Shown: piece by piece, positions 1 to 8,925 of the stretch
Layout of the letters: each line of letters begins with the position of its first letter
How positions within the stretch are numbered: position 1 is the first letter of the stretch
Assembly: GCA_910587155.1 (NCBI GenBank)
Contig: CAJULA010000002.1
Coordinates: 1-64,000, forward strand
Reading direction: 5' to 3'
Origin: an uncultured Lachnospiraceae bacterium
GTDB taxonomy: Bacteria; Bacillota; Clostridia; Lachnospirales; Lachnospiraceae
DNA length: 64,000 nt
Position numbers and translations under genes: made by a program
Notes under the pieces: generated by a model
The model's input: the letters and a program-made list of their open reading frames with translations, nothing else
The model's database searches: none
What the model was told of the DNA's origin: nothing

Positions 1-38
1 CTTCCACTTACCCTATTCTCCCCAGCATAGCTGGGGGA

Positions 39-1226
39 TTAGGATTTTTCATTCAGCAGGAAGGTCTGAAGCTGCGCGTCCACTGCCATTTCCGCCGGAT
101 AATAATGATCCTGATAGTCGGTCATATTACCTGCCGTAATATACTCTGCCATACCGTCCAGCATGGGAGCCAGCTTGAAGTCTCCGTTTTTGCAGGGAAC
201 CGCGTTCTGCGCGTCAATATACTGCTGCAGGTTCTCGTCCGCCAGCAAAAAGTCCAGCACCTCATAGGCCGCTTCTTTGTTGGGGCAGGCAGCCGTTACG
301 CAGAACTGCAGGTCAATACCGGAATTGAGCGTATTGCCGTCCTTGGTATCGCTTGCCGGCATTACAAAGGAATCCACATTCAGATCCGGATTGACGGAAA
401 GGATCTGAGGCACCGCGTAGCTGCCGATGGGGTACATGGCTGATTCGCCTCTTGCGAATGCGGTGCAGGCATCATTATAGTTATAAGCGAACGGATCTGT
501 GGGGCCATACTGAAGCAGCGACAGATATCGCTCCGACAGTTCCCGGTATTCCGTGGTAAAGGTCGTCTGCCCTCTGTTGACCTGTTTGGTCGTATCGGCA
601 GGGGAAAGGTCCACTGCCATGGCATTCCAGGGAGCCAGGCAGGTCCATGTATCCTTGAAGCCAAAATAAAATGGCTGGATCCCCTCTGCCTGAATCGTAT
701 CGCAGAGTGTGTTCAGTTCTTCCCATGTCTCGGGGATTTTCCATCCGTGCTCTTCGAACATGTCCCTGTTATAGAGGACACCGGCCGCATTGGCCACATA
801 AGGTACTGCGAAAGTTCCTTCCTTGGGCACAAATTCCAGCGCTTCGCCGATATCAATATACGCCGGTTTGATATCCCCAAGGCCCGGATAGTCCGAAACA
901 TCAGATAAGATTTCGGCATCCACAAAGTAGGAATAGTTAATATCCCCACCTATCCCGATGATATCCGGATAGTCTTCTCTGATGAATCTGGTTCTCAGTA
1001 TTGTCATTGCATCATTGGGAGAACTGATCGTCAGATGGATGTCATCATGAGTTGCGTTAAACGCTTCTTCCACTGTGGTAAAGTAATTTGCCGCTTCCGG
1101 CTTATACTGCACGATCTCGATTTCCGTCTTACCGGAGTTGGCCGAAGATCCGCATCCCGTCACCGCGAAGGTGGTCAGCATACCGCACAATGCCAGCTTT
1201 AAAAATGTTATCGTTTTTCTTTTCAT
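39..1226 (-). CDS. Extracellular solute-binding lipoprotein of a sugar-type ABC transporter
   Basis: A 395-residue protein with a lipoprotein signal peptide: basic start, hydrophobic stretch and lipobox VTGC with the lipidated cysteine at residue 25. The rest resembles family 1 solute-binding proteins (MalE-like), for example the central ALEFVPKEGTFAVPYVANAAG segment and the late AAYEVLDFLLADENLQQYID segment. It would capture a sugar or oligosaccharide outside the membrane and pass it to a permease. The permease genes are not in the window and may lie beyond its left edge. A divergent AraC regulator at 1550 probably controls it. An AAAGGAG ribosome site lies upstream. The sugar cannot be named from sequence. 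Confidence 0.85.
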   Translation of the reverse strand: MKRKTITFLKLALCGMLTTFAVTGCGSSANSGKTEIEIVQYKPEAANYFTTVEEAFNATHDDIHLTISSPNDAMTILRTRFIREDYPDIIGIGGDINYSYFVDAEILSDVSDYPGLGDIKPAYIDIGEALEFVPKEGTFAVPYVANAAGVLYNRDMFEEHGWKIPETWEELNTLCDTIQAEGIQPFYFGFKDTWTCLAPWNAMAVDLSPADTTKQVNRGQTTFTTEYRELSERYLSLLQYGPTDPFAYNYNDACTAFARGESAMYPIGSYAVPQILSVNPDLNVDSFVMPASDTKDGNTLNSGIDLQFCVTAACPNKEAAYEVLDFLLADENLQQYIDAQNAVPCKNGDFKLAPMLDGMAEYITAGNMTDYQDHYYPAEMAVDAQLQTFLLNEKS

Positions 1227-1549
1227 AGCATTTTCTCTTCTCCTTTCTTTGATAAAAACATTATAATATACCCTTATACCAACAATAAATAGCCGTATTT
1301 TGGCTCTTTTATGCCTTTATGATGTTTTTTCAACTATAGATTGAAGTCGGATGGCATTTTGGTATATAATGTGCTTATCAAATTTCCTGCCACTGTGCAA
1401 AATCTACAAAAAATCATTTACACGCTTCTAAAAAACAGCAATATTGTAACCCACAGCATAACTTTTTGCATCAGCCTTACCAATCTGCACACATCTTCTG
1501 CCGGTGGGCTGCTGCAATCTTTCAGTCAAAAACAGCGAGGTACTACTGC
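1227..1549. promoter_or_regulatory. Divergent promoter region between the binding protein and araC-type genes
   Basis: This 323-base gap has no gene. On the plus strand TTGAAG (1341-1346) and TATAAT (1365-1370) are 18 bases apart and fit a promoter for the AraC-type gene, giving a leader of about 170 bases. On the minus strand TATAAT lies close upstream of the binding-protein gene, with a weaker TTATTG 17 bases away. The AraC protein probably binds here, but I see no clear direct-repeat operator. Confidence 0.5.
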
Positions 1550-2410
1550 ATGAGCGAAGTCATTTTTTCAGTGTTTCCAAGTGAAAATTTTATTGACATG
1601 GGATTATATCAGTTCGGCTGGGAACAGTGCGACCCTTCCCATTCTTTCGGCCCGGCCGCCAGAAACCACTATCTCTTCCACTACTGCCTCTCCGGTACCG
1701 GCACACTCTTTGCAAACAACACAAAGGGCGATACCATCGCCTATCAGATCAAGAGCGGACAGGGGTTTATGCTGTTTCCCGGGCAGGTATCTACCTATAT
1801 TGCGGACCCCGAAATCCCCTGGGAATATACATGGGTGGAATTTGACGGCCTGCGGGCCAAAGAGACACTGGAACTGACCGGCCTTTGTCCTGACAATCCG
1901 GTTTATCGTGCCAGCCATAAGGATATCGCGGAGTCGATGAAAGATGAGATGCTCTATATTGTCAATCACAAAAATGAATCTTCCTTCCATCTGATCGGGC
2001 ATCTCTATCTGTTCATTGACAGCCTGATCCGCTCTTCCAGCTCCGTCCGCTCCCAGAGAGGAACCAGACTGCGGGATTTTTATATCAAAGAAGCATTTTC
2101 CTATATAGAACAGAATTTCCAGAATGACATCACTGTCGAAGACGTGGCTGCTTCCTGCGGCCTGAACAGAAGCTATTTCGGCAAGATCTTCCGGGAGGCT
2201 ATGGGTAAGTCCCCACAGGAGTTTCTTATCGCCTACCGCATGACAAAGGCAACCGAACTGCTGAAGCTGACGGAACTGCCCATTGCGGATATCGGCAATG
2301 CCGTGGGCTATCCCAACCAGCTCCACTTTTCGAGAGCATTTAAAAATGTCTATGGGGTATCTCCAAGACAATGGAGAAATGAGAACGCGGCCGCTAAGAG
2401 AGGATTTTAA
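1550..2410 (+). CDS. AraC-family transcriptional regulator
   Basis: The likely start is the ATG at 1550, which has a weak GCGAGG site upstream; the longer open frame from 1466 adds residues unlike the family. The 286-residue product has an N-terminal cupin-like sugar-sensing half (motif LFPGQVSTYIADPEIPWEYTW) and a C-terminal pair of helix-turn-helix motifs. The first recognition region is VEDVAASCGLNRSYFGKIFR and the second reads VGYPNQLHFSRAFKNVYG. Such proteins activate sugar-uptake genes, so the divergent binding protein at 39-1226 is the natural target. Its stop codon overlaps that of the convergent gene at 2407. Confidence 0.9.
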   Translation: MSEVIFSVFPSENFIDMGLYQFGWEQCDPSHSFGPAARNHYLFHYCLSGTGTLFANNTKGDTIAYQIKSGQGFMLFPGQVSTYIADPEIPWEYTWVEFDGLRAKETLELTGLCPDNPVYRASHKDIAESMKDEMLYIVNHKNESSFHLIGHLYLFIDSLIRSSSSVRSQRGTRLRDFYIKEAFSYIEQNFQNDITVEDVAASCGLNRSYFGKIFREAMGKSPQEFLIAYRMTKATELLKLTELPIADIGNAVGYPNQLHFSRAFKNVYGVSPRQWRNENAAAKRGF

Positions 2411-2808
2411 CGTCCTTCTATGTTGTCCGCAAAGGGAGCCGGCGTATTCAGATAAAACAGGAAATATCCTTCTTCCGTTTCCTTCAGATAGCAGTCCCAT
2501 CCGTCCAGTACATAGTAGTCCTCCATGATTTCTTCTATTTCATATTGCTTAAGCCCGGTTGAAAACGTTATGGAAGACAGACAGTCAACATGGTTTCCCG
2601 TCCCTGATGTATTCCCGGTCTCCGTATATACATGGATAATCTCGATGTCGGGAATTTCATTTTCGAGGCATGTCTGCAGGGTATCTGTCTGCTGTCTTGT
2701 CGCATTATGATTGACAAACATACCCAGCGCTTCATATAATATAAAAACGATAACCAAAATAACCGGCAGTGAAAGAACGATCCACCCGATTCTTTTTAAC
2801 CATTTCAT
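2407..2808 (-). CDS. Small single-pass membrane protein of unknown function
   Basis: The start is set at the ATG at 2808, with GGGGAG six bases upstream; an open frame continues 51 bases further without a ribosome site. The 133-residue product begins MKWLKRIG, followed by one hydrophobic segment at about residues 8-28, then a soluble acidic domain with several tyrosines and glutamates. I recognise no family. The stop codon overlaps that of the convergent AraC gene, so the two genes end back to back. Confidence 0.6.
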   Translation of the reverse strand: MKWLKRIGWIVLSLPVILVIVFILYEALGMFVNHNATRQQTDTLQTCLENEIPDIEIIHVYTETGNTSGTGNHVDCLSSITFSTGLKQYEIEEIMEDYYVLDGWDCYLKETEEGYFLFYLNTPAPFADNIEGR

Positions 2809-3062
2809 AGTCTGCTCCCCTGTTTCTGGCATGTCAAGTGACAGTGCTGCTCCGATCATGTAACATTTTTATGATACACAAAATCCGGAATAAATGCAAT
2901 CCACAATCCCTTACATTTCCTTTGTTTTATTGCTTTTGCCAAAAGGGATTTCATGTCACCCATGAGCACGGAAAAAATAAGGAATTTACGAGGACTATGC
3001 GTTTATGGTAACATAATGACATTGAGAAATGTAATACATTTATTCTGAAGAAGGAAAAGGAA

Positions 3063-3974
3063 ATGAAAAAGCGGTTTCAGAATATTAATAAAAAGAGCAG
3101 ATTCTATCTATTGGCAGGTATCATGATTCTGATAATCGGCATGGGGACATTGACCCGATGTTCTGTCAGAGAAAAAAAGACAGACGCGAAAAAGACAATA
3201 TCATTGGGTGCGAATTTTTCCAGCATGCCGGACATGACATTTACGAAAGTAGAGGATAAGACAGAAGAAAAGGAAACCGTTCTTTATTATGCGCACACAG
3301 AACAAAACAGGGCATATGGGGAAATATTATGGGATGCATTTTATTTGGGGCAGATTGATGGAACAGAATTTGCATTTTCTGATGCAGATGGGAATGAAAA
3401 TGGCAGTTTTGCCATTTACGATATCGACCAAGATGGGGATGAGGAGTTGCTACTTTACTTCGATGGAGGTTCCATGTCCACAAATGTGGGGTACATATGG
3501 GGATATAAAAAGGGAAGTATCCATATCGAATTGAACGCATTTCCGCTAATGCGTTATTACAACAATGGTATAATTGAAGTTGACTGGTCCCATAATCAGG
3601 GGCTGGCCGGAGACTTCTGGCCATATTCTGTTTATATCTATAATAGTGAAACCGATGCCTATCAAAAATGGGGAGCCGTGGATGCCTGGGATAAAAGCAG
3701 TACAGGAGTTGAAGTTAATGCAGAAGGCGAATCGTTTCCAAGCAATATAGATATTGATGGAGATGGCATTGTTTACTATATTTTGCCGGCAGATTGGGAT
3801 GGGTATTATGATATGACTCCTTTGGACGGTAAAGATTATGAGAACTGGAGAAATGATTACCTCAATAAAGCAACAGAAATAAAGGACATCCCATTTCAAG
3901 CATTGAATGCGGAAAACATATCAAAATTAGGGGCTTCGAAACCAAATATACAGTTTTCGGAGCCTTTGGGATGA
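3063..3974 (+). CDS. Membrane-anchored or secreted protein with Asp-rich calcium-type loops
   Basis: 303 residues preceded by an AAGGAAAAGGAA ribosome site. The N-terminus is basic, followed by a hydrophobic segment (about residues 15-31) ending TLTRC; this could be a signal anchor or a poor lipobox. Two Asp-rich loops resemble EF-hand or VCBS-type calcium sites: DIDQDGDEEL near residue 121 and DIDGDGI near residue 225. Function unknown. The gene is more AT-rich than the core genes and borders the decayed ParA/Rpn patch, so it may belong to the same acquired segment. Confidence 0.6.
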   Translation: MKKRFQNINKKSRFYLLAGIMILIIGMGTLTRCSVREKKTDAKKTISLGANFSSMPDMTFTKVEDKTEEKETVLYYAHTEQNRAYGEILWDAFYLGQIDGTEFAFSDADGNENGSFAIYDIDQDGDEELLLYFDGGSMSTNVGYIWGYKKGSIHIELNAFPLMRYYNNGIIEVDWSHNQGLAGDFWPYSVYIYNSETDAYQKWGAVDAWDKSSTGVEVNAEGESFPSNIDIDGDGIVYYILPADWDGYYDMTPLDGKDYENWRNDYLNKATEIKDIPFQALNAENISKLGASKPNIQFSEPLG

Positions 3975-4180
3975 GGAATACGGGTAGTGTAACGTAGTTT
4001 CACAAGCACCTGTAACACTGTCTTTTTACAATATGCTTTCGTGAAAGAGATCGGTTTTATATCCACATCAATCTATCCACGCGCTGTTTTAAAGCCAAAG
4101 CCAGAAGAGCAGACAAAATCCTTGCAAAAACCGTACTCCACCGTTTTACCGTTTACTTTTGAAAATTTACATTTCAGAGC

Positions 4181-4223
4181 AAAAAAATAGAGCCAGGAAC
4201 CTGTTTTTTTAGATTCCTGGCTC
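4181..4223 (-). terminator. Rho-independent terminator
   Basis: GAGCCAGGAA (4190-4199) pairs perfectly with TTCCTGGCTC (4214-4223) around a 14-base loop. On the minus strand the stem is followed by a run of seven T. It sits just after the Rpn-type pseudogene and probably ended the original ParA/nuclease transcript. Confidence 0.85.
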
Positions 4224-4234
4224 ATTAGTCCCAT

Positions 4235-4520
4235 TTACATATTCTGGTCTGTTTTCAATTTTCTCACTTCATCAACTGAAAGGCCAACAAATTCCGCAAT
4301 TTTTTCAAGCGTTATTGTTCCATCTTCCAGCATTTTTTTGCAACATTTATCATTCCCTCTTTCAATGTCTGATTCCTCATATCTTCCATAGCCCGACACA
4401 TAATCTCAATTCCCTCCTTGTGAGGAAATCATCATCAAGCAGGTGAAAACCTCTTATCCTCCGTAAATCTTCCTGATGTTTCTGGTCTTCTGTTTTGTTA
4501 CTGTCAGCATCTTCACCCAC
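4235..4520 (-). pseudogene. Remnant of an Rpn-type PD-(D/E)XK recombination-promoting nuclease/transposase
   Basis: Minus-strand translation gives two typical pieces of this family with the middle missing. The N-terminal piece reads EDLRRIRGFHLLDDDF. A frame change then leads to the C-terminal piece HKEGIEIMCRAMEDMRNQTL and, after another single-base shift in a run of seven A, the tail LEDGTITLEKIAEFVG. The nuclease core is deleted. No single frame is open across the region. It follows the ParA remnant and is followed by a strong terminator. Confidence 0.7.
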
Positions 4521-4525
4521 TTTCG

Positions 4526-5588
4526 CTACAAATTTACAATTATTTCATCTATGGCCTTTGTACATTCTTTTATTTTTTCTGCATTTACTTTTGCTTCTTC
4601 GGAATATACTGTATAATACTTCTGCTTCATAGATGATAATAATCTGCCCAAATATGCACATACAACGCCTGCGCTATTAAAATCTCTCAAAGGTTTTGAA
4701 TAATACTCAATAAAATTTCTTTACTGCTTATAGTAACTTTAGGCTCTACAAAATAATCTGGATTTTTCTTATAAATCTCATATAATGATGTTGAAGTGGC
4801 ATCTGACAGCGCTTTAAAGGCTGTCGCAGACCCCTTAAATTGTATTAATCTATTTCCAATTAACATATGTATCTTAGGCACTATAATACCTTGTTCATTT
4901 GCCATTTTAGCATAAGTCCATAATCCATATATAGGATGGGGAGGATTTGTACCATGCAATAATGCCACCATAGCAGAAGCTGCTGTTTTAGAAGAATCGT
5001 CTGCATTTATTGGTACTAACAATCTCTCTGCTCCCGATACTGCAATCTGGGTATATATGCTAAAACTTGGATTTGTGTCAATAAAAACTAACCATTCATC
5101 GTTTGATTCAGTAATATCCTCTATGGAATTTTTTATAATTTCTTGAATCCACTTCCATGGTTGAGCTGTCGGAGTTAAAGCCTTAGCAGATGCAGCCCAT
5201 TGATTGCTGGCGCCATAGGCTCTAAATTTCCGTCTCCACATAGTAAAAATATATTTTGTGGGGCATTAGTATTATAATCGGACACATTCACAACAAATTT
5301 ATATGGGTCTGGTAACTGTGCCCCACGTCCATTTGTAATGACAGTACTTAAATAACCAACAACAGAGTGCGGAGTCGCCCCTTTACAAAAGTTTATTATA
5401 TTTTCTTCATCAACAGGGCCTGCCTCCAAGAAGCATCATACTTGAATTAGCTTGCGGGCACAAGTCAATAACTAATATTTTGGTTTGTGGATGAAGTTCT
5501 GCATATCTCATTGCCGAGTGAAATGTTATTGTACTTTTTCCAACTCCACCTTTATATTCCATAAAGCGTAACTGTGAATTAATTCCAT
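4526..5588 (-). pseudogene. parA: Decayed ParA-type partition ATPase with several frameshifts
   Basis: An AGGAGG site at 5596-5601 precedes an ATG at 5588, but the ParA sequence appears only after a frame change: RFMEYKGGVGKST with a Walker A-like deviant motif, then KILVIDLCPQANSSM. Further shifts occur near 5425, 5232 and 4715. The pieces between are clearly ParA-like (FLLCGDGNLEPMAPAING; VFIDTNPSFSIYTQIAVSG; MLIGNRLIQFKGSATAF), and the tail runs on to a stop at 4526. At least four frameshifts make it non-functional. Such ParA proteins usually travel with plasmids or integrative elements, and the AT-rich composition agrees with transfer. Confidence 0.85.
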
Positions 5589-5602
5589 ATCTAAGCCTCC
5601 TC

Positions 5603-6099
5603 TTTTCAATATTTTACCATAAAATTTCAAAAAAAGAAAGTTGCTTACAGCTAAAACAGTTCTGACGCTTAAATTTATGTTTACTTTCTCAAGGCAATCA
5701 GGATTCTATTTTTTATACTTTGTGAATCATACGTTCTCATTTTTAAACCATAAAATCCCCATAGCCCGCCCTTGTCCTTTTTGCTTTTCACCCCTCTAAG
5801 CATATGCATCCTCTATAAATCTAAAGGCTTGCATGTATAAAACACACAAGCCCGTTCGCTATCTACAAGAAACCAGTTTCGAGGAACCAATTTCTTGGAG
5901 CCAGTATATGCAAATCTAAACAAAAAGTCAACCTATTTTTTGAACCAAAAATAGGTTATACCGGATGAAAGGCTACCTAAATCCCCAGAATCCGCACAAA
6001 TTCAGGCTTTTTCATATTTCCTGTGATTGGCGCGCAAAATACATCTCTGTCGCTCCCACCCTTAGTGTTCACAGCAAAACATATTGGTATTGTATGCTT
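5603..6099. other. AT-rich intergenic region without a recognisable gene
   Basis: No supported reading frame on either strand. The only clear structure is an 11-bp perfect inverted repeat, AACCTATTTTT (5930-5940) with its complement at 5947-5957 and a six-base loop. Composition matches the ParA/Rpn patch, so this is probably the rest of the decayed insertion. Confidence 0.5.
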
Positions 6100-6133
6100 A
6101 AAACGCCATAATCCAAAAGAATTATGGCGTTTT
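6100..6133 (-). terminator. Rho-independent terminator after the GGGtGRT gene
   Basis: AAAACGCCATAAT (6100-6112) pairs with ATTATGGCGTTTT (6121-6133), a 13-bp perfect stem with an eight-base loop, about 40 bases past the stop codon at 6176. The A/T ends would let it work in both directions. Confidence 0.85.
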
Positions 6134-6175
6134 ACCTGTCTTTATGTGCAATTTTTATGTTCTTATAAGGCTTAA

Positions 6176-7186
6176 CTAGAACTTCCCGGCATTCGCCGCT
6201 TCCTCAATCGAAACAGCCACAGCAACGGTAGCGCCAACCATCGGGTTGTTGCCCATACCGATCAGTCCCATCATCTCTACGTGAGCCGGTACGGAAGAAG
6301 AACCTGCGAACTGGGCGTCGGAATGCATACGTCCCAAAGTATCGGTGAAGCCATAGGAAGCAGGGCCTGCAGCCATGTTATCAGGATGAAGGGTACGTCC
6401 TGTACCACCGCCGGATGCTACGGAGAAATATTTCTTTCCTGCTTCTGTTCTCTCTTTCTTATAAGTGCCTGCCACCGGATGCTGGAATCTGGTGGGATTG
6501 GTGGAATTGCCGGTAATAGACACATCCACGTTCTCTTTCCACATGATTGCCACACCTTCCGGAACGGAATTTGCACCATAGCAGTTAACCTTCGCACGCA
6601 GTCCTTCGGAATAAGGAGTTCTGCTCACTTCTTTTACTTCGTTGGTATAGGGATCATATTCCGTCTCTACGAAAGTAAAGCCGTTGATACGGGAAATAAT
6701 CAGAGCTGCGTCTTTGCCAAGACCGTTTAAGATAACTCTGAGGGGTTTCTTACGCACCTTGTTAGCCTTCTCAGCGATACCGATCGCGCCTTCCGCAGCC
6801 GCAAAAGACTCATGGCCTGCCAGAAATGCAAAACAGTCTGTGTCCTCTTCCAGAAGCATCTTGCCCAGATTGCCATGTCCCAGGCCTACCTTACGCGTAT
6901 CCGCAACAGAACCGGGAATACAGAATGCCTGAAGTCCCTCACCGATGGCTGCGGCAGCATCTGCAGCTTTCTTGCAGCCTTTTTTGATCGCAATAGCTGC
7001 GCCCACGGTATAAGCCCAGCATGCATTTTCAAAACAGATAGGCTGGATCTTCTTTACCTGTTCATATACGTCAAGTCCGGCGTCTTTTGTGATCTTTTCA
7101 GCTTCTTCAAGGGAAGAGATGCCGTAACCGTTTAATACACCATTGATCTTATCAATACGTCTCTCATATGATTCAAATAATGCCAT
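6176..7186 (-). CDS. GGGtGRT family protein
   Basis: 336 residues containing the family signature SGGGTGRTLHPDNMAAG near residue 258 and the conserved tail VEMMGLIGMGNNPMVGATVA. The family is conserved in anaerobic bacteria, but its reaction is not established to my knowledge. It lies 18 bases after a NifU-like iron-sulfur scaffold gene and the two are surely co-transcribed, which points to a role around Fe-S cluster or redox chemistry. A GGAGGAGGA-type ribosome site precedes the start. A strong terminator follows. Confidence 0.9.
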   Translation of the reverse strand: MALFESYERRIDKINGVLNGYGISSLEEAEKITKDAGLDVYEQVKKIQPICFENACWAYTVGAAIAIKKGCKKAADAAAAIGEGLQAFCIPGSVADTRKVGLGHGNLGKMLLEEDTDCFAFLAGHESFAAAEGAIGIAEKANKVRKKPLRVILNGLGKDAALIISRINGFTFVETEYDPYTNEVKEVSRTPYSEGLRAKVNCYGANSVPEGVAIMWKENVDVSITGNSTNPTRFQHPVAGTYKKERTEAGKKYFSVASGGGTGRTLHPDNMAAGPASYGFTDTLGRMHSDAQFAGSSSVPAHVEMMGLIGMGNNPMVGATVAVAVSIEEAANAGKF

Positions 7187-7204
7187 TGTATTGTCCTCCT
7201 CCTA

Positions 7205-7897
7205 TTATTCTACTCTGGGGTCGATGATCTTAACAGCATCGTCCACGCGACCGTACTGTCCGCATGCTTTCTCATAAGCCGTGTTCGGATCGTCGCCTTT
7301 TTTGATGAAGTCAGTCATCTTGCCAAGGCTTACGAACTTATAGCCGATGATCTGGTCGTCTTTGTCAAGCGCGATGCCTGTTACATAACCCTCTGCCATT
7401 TCAAGATAACGGGGACCTTTCTTCAGTGTACCATACATGGTACCAACCTGGCTTCTGAGACCCTTGCCCAGATCTTCAAGACCTGCGCCCACCGGAAGTC
7501 CGTCCTCGGAAAATGCGGACTGGGTACGTCCGTACACAATCTGCAGGAACAGTTCTCTCATCGCCGTGTTGATCGCATCACATACAAGGTCAGTATTCAG
7601 AGCTTCCATAACAGTCAGACCCGGCAGGATCTCGGATGCCATAGCCGCGGAATGGGTCATGCCTGAGCAGCCAATCGTCTCTACCAGTGCTTCCTGGATG
7701 ATTCCTTCCTTTACATTCAGTGTTAATTTGCAGGCACCCTGCTGCGGAGCACACCAGCCCACGCCATGTGTCAGACCGGAAATATCTTCTACTTTTTTTG
7801 CCTGAACCCATTTAGCTTCTTCCGGGATCGGAGCACAGCCATGGTGAACGCCCTGTGCCACACAAGTCATCTCTTCCACTTCTTTTGAATAAATCAT
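7205..7897 (-). CDS. NifU-like iron-sulfur cluster assembly scaffold protein
   Basis: The start is the ATG at 7897, with AAAGGAG seven bases upstream; the frame extends 54 bases further without support. The 230-residue product carries NifU/IscU-like features: GWCAPQQGACKL, then VETIGCSGMTHSAAMASEILPG, where the cysteines are candidate cluster ligands. It precedes the GGGtGRT gene in one transcript. A dedicated scaffold for that partner is an inference from gene order. It differs from a housekeeping IscU in length and in the long C-terminal half (YVTGIALDKDDQIIGYKFVSLG). Confidence 0.8.
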   Translation of the reverse strand: MIYSKEVEEMTCVAQGVHHGCAPIPEEAKWVQAKKVEDISGLTHGVGWCAPQQGACKLTLNVKEGIIQEALVETIGCSGMTHSAAMASEILPGLTVMEALNTDLVCDAINTAMRELFLQIVYGRTQSAFSEDGLPVGAGLEDLGKGLRSQVGTMYGTLKKGPRYLEMAEGYVTGIALDKDDQIIGYKFVSLGKMTDFIKKGDDPNTAYEKACGQYGRVDDAVKIIDPRVE

Positions 7898-8130
7898 GTG
7901 AAAACTCCTTTCAATATGTAGATTGTTATTGTGAACAAAAGTGCGCATCACACACCTTCACGTTCCACTGCTCAAGCGGCGCCGCCTTCTGGCGGATCCT
8001 GTCTCAGTCGCCTCTATCATTTTCTCATATTTACGCCAAAAAATCCAGTGTTTTTGATAATAATTCCCAAAATTTATATCACGTGCGGTCATATTTCTGA
8101 CAGCCCGTTCCCTGTAAGTATTTATGTCCT
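7898..8130 (-). other. Leader and intergenic region before the NifU-like gene
   Basis: 233 bases without a gene. A GC-rich hairpin at about 7979-7997 (CCGCC, loop TTCT, GGCGG) lies in the probable leader of the NifU-like gene, flanked by unpaired purine-rich sequence. I could not match it to a known riboswitch class. No terminator for the ABC ATPase gene ending at 8131 was found. Confidence 0.35.
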
Positions 8131-8925
8131 TTAAGACAGAATCATTCTGTCATTGGCAAATTCGCCGCCGCTGGCCTCTTCAAATTTTGCCAGCAGATCT
8201 GACACATGGAGCCGCTTCTTTTCTTCTCCCGACACATCATAGATAATGCGCCCTTCATGCATCATGATCAGACGATTCCCCAGGCGGATCGCATCTTTCA
8301 TATTATGTGTCACCATCAAAGCCGTTAAGCTTTTCTCTCTGATCATTCTCTCTGTCAGTTCCAGCACGGTTTTGGCCGTTTTGGGATCGAGAGCCGCCGT
8401 GTGCTCATCAAGTAAAAGAAGCTTCGGCTCAATCAGTGTGGCCATCAGAAGTGTCAGCGCCTGTCTCTGACCGCCCGATAAAAGTCCCACTTTGGAATGC
8501 ATGCGTTCTTCCAGGCCCAGTCCAAGAAATTTCAGCTTTTCCCGATACAGTTCTCTTTCTTTTTTCGTCACGCCCCACCGAAGGGTACGCATCGCACCGC
8601 GGCGGTATGCCAGCGCCAGATTCTCTTCAATCTCCATCCCGGCTGCCGTTCCACGCATCGGATCCTGAAATACCCGGCCTATATATCTGGCCCGGCGGTG
8701 CTCCGGCCGTCTGGAAATGTTGACACCGTCAATCTCGATCAGGCCGTTGTCGATCGGATACACACCGGCGATCATGTTAAGCAGGGTAGACTTGCCTGCG
8801 CCATTGCCGCCGATCACGGTTACAAACTCTCCCTGTTCCAGATGAAGGCTGAGGCCACAGAGTGCCTTTTTTTCGTTGATCGTTCCTTTGTTAAACGTTT
8901 TGTATACATGATTCACTGTCAGCAT
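8131..8925 (-). CDS. ABC transporter ATP-binding protein, TrpXYZ-like uptake system
   Basis: 264 residues with Walker A GGNGAGKST, signature LSGGQRQ and Walker B LLLLDEHTAALDP; the histidine after the Walker B glutamate is usual for this subfamily (COG1101). It energises the membrane permease encoded just upstream (8919-9836), with which it overlaps by seven bases. Related systems in Gram-positive bacteria carry tryptophan or other aromatic compounds, but the substrate here is not shown by sequence. Confidence 0.9.
   Translation of the reverse strand: MLTVNHVYKTFNKGTINEKKALCGLSLHLEQGEFVTVIGGNGAGKSTLLNMIAGVYPIDNGLIEIDGVNISRRPEHRRARYIGRVFQDPMRGTAAGMEIEENLALAYRRGAMRTLRWGVTKKERELYREKLKFLGLGLEERMHSKVGLLSGGQRQALTLLMATLIEPKLLLLDEHTAALDPKTAKTVLELTERMIREKSLTALMVTHNMKDAIRLGNRLIMMHEGRIIYDVSGEEKKRLHVSDLLAKFEEASGGEFANDRMILS

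Noticed and set aside
1604..2500. Long minus-strand frame of 298 codons
   Set aside because: Antisense to the AraC gene, without family-like sequence; a codon-bias shadow.
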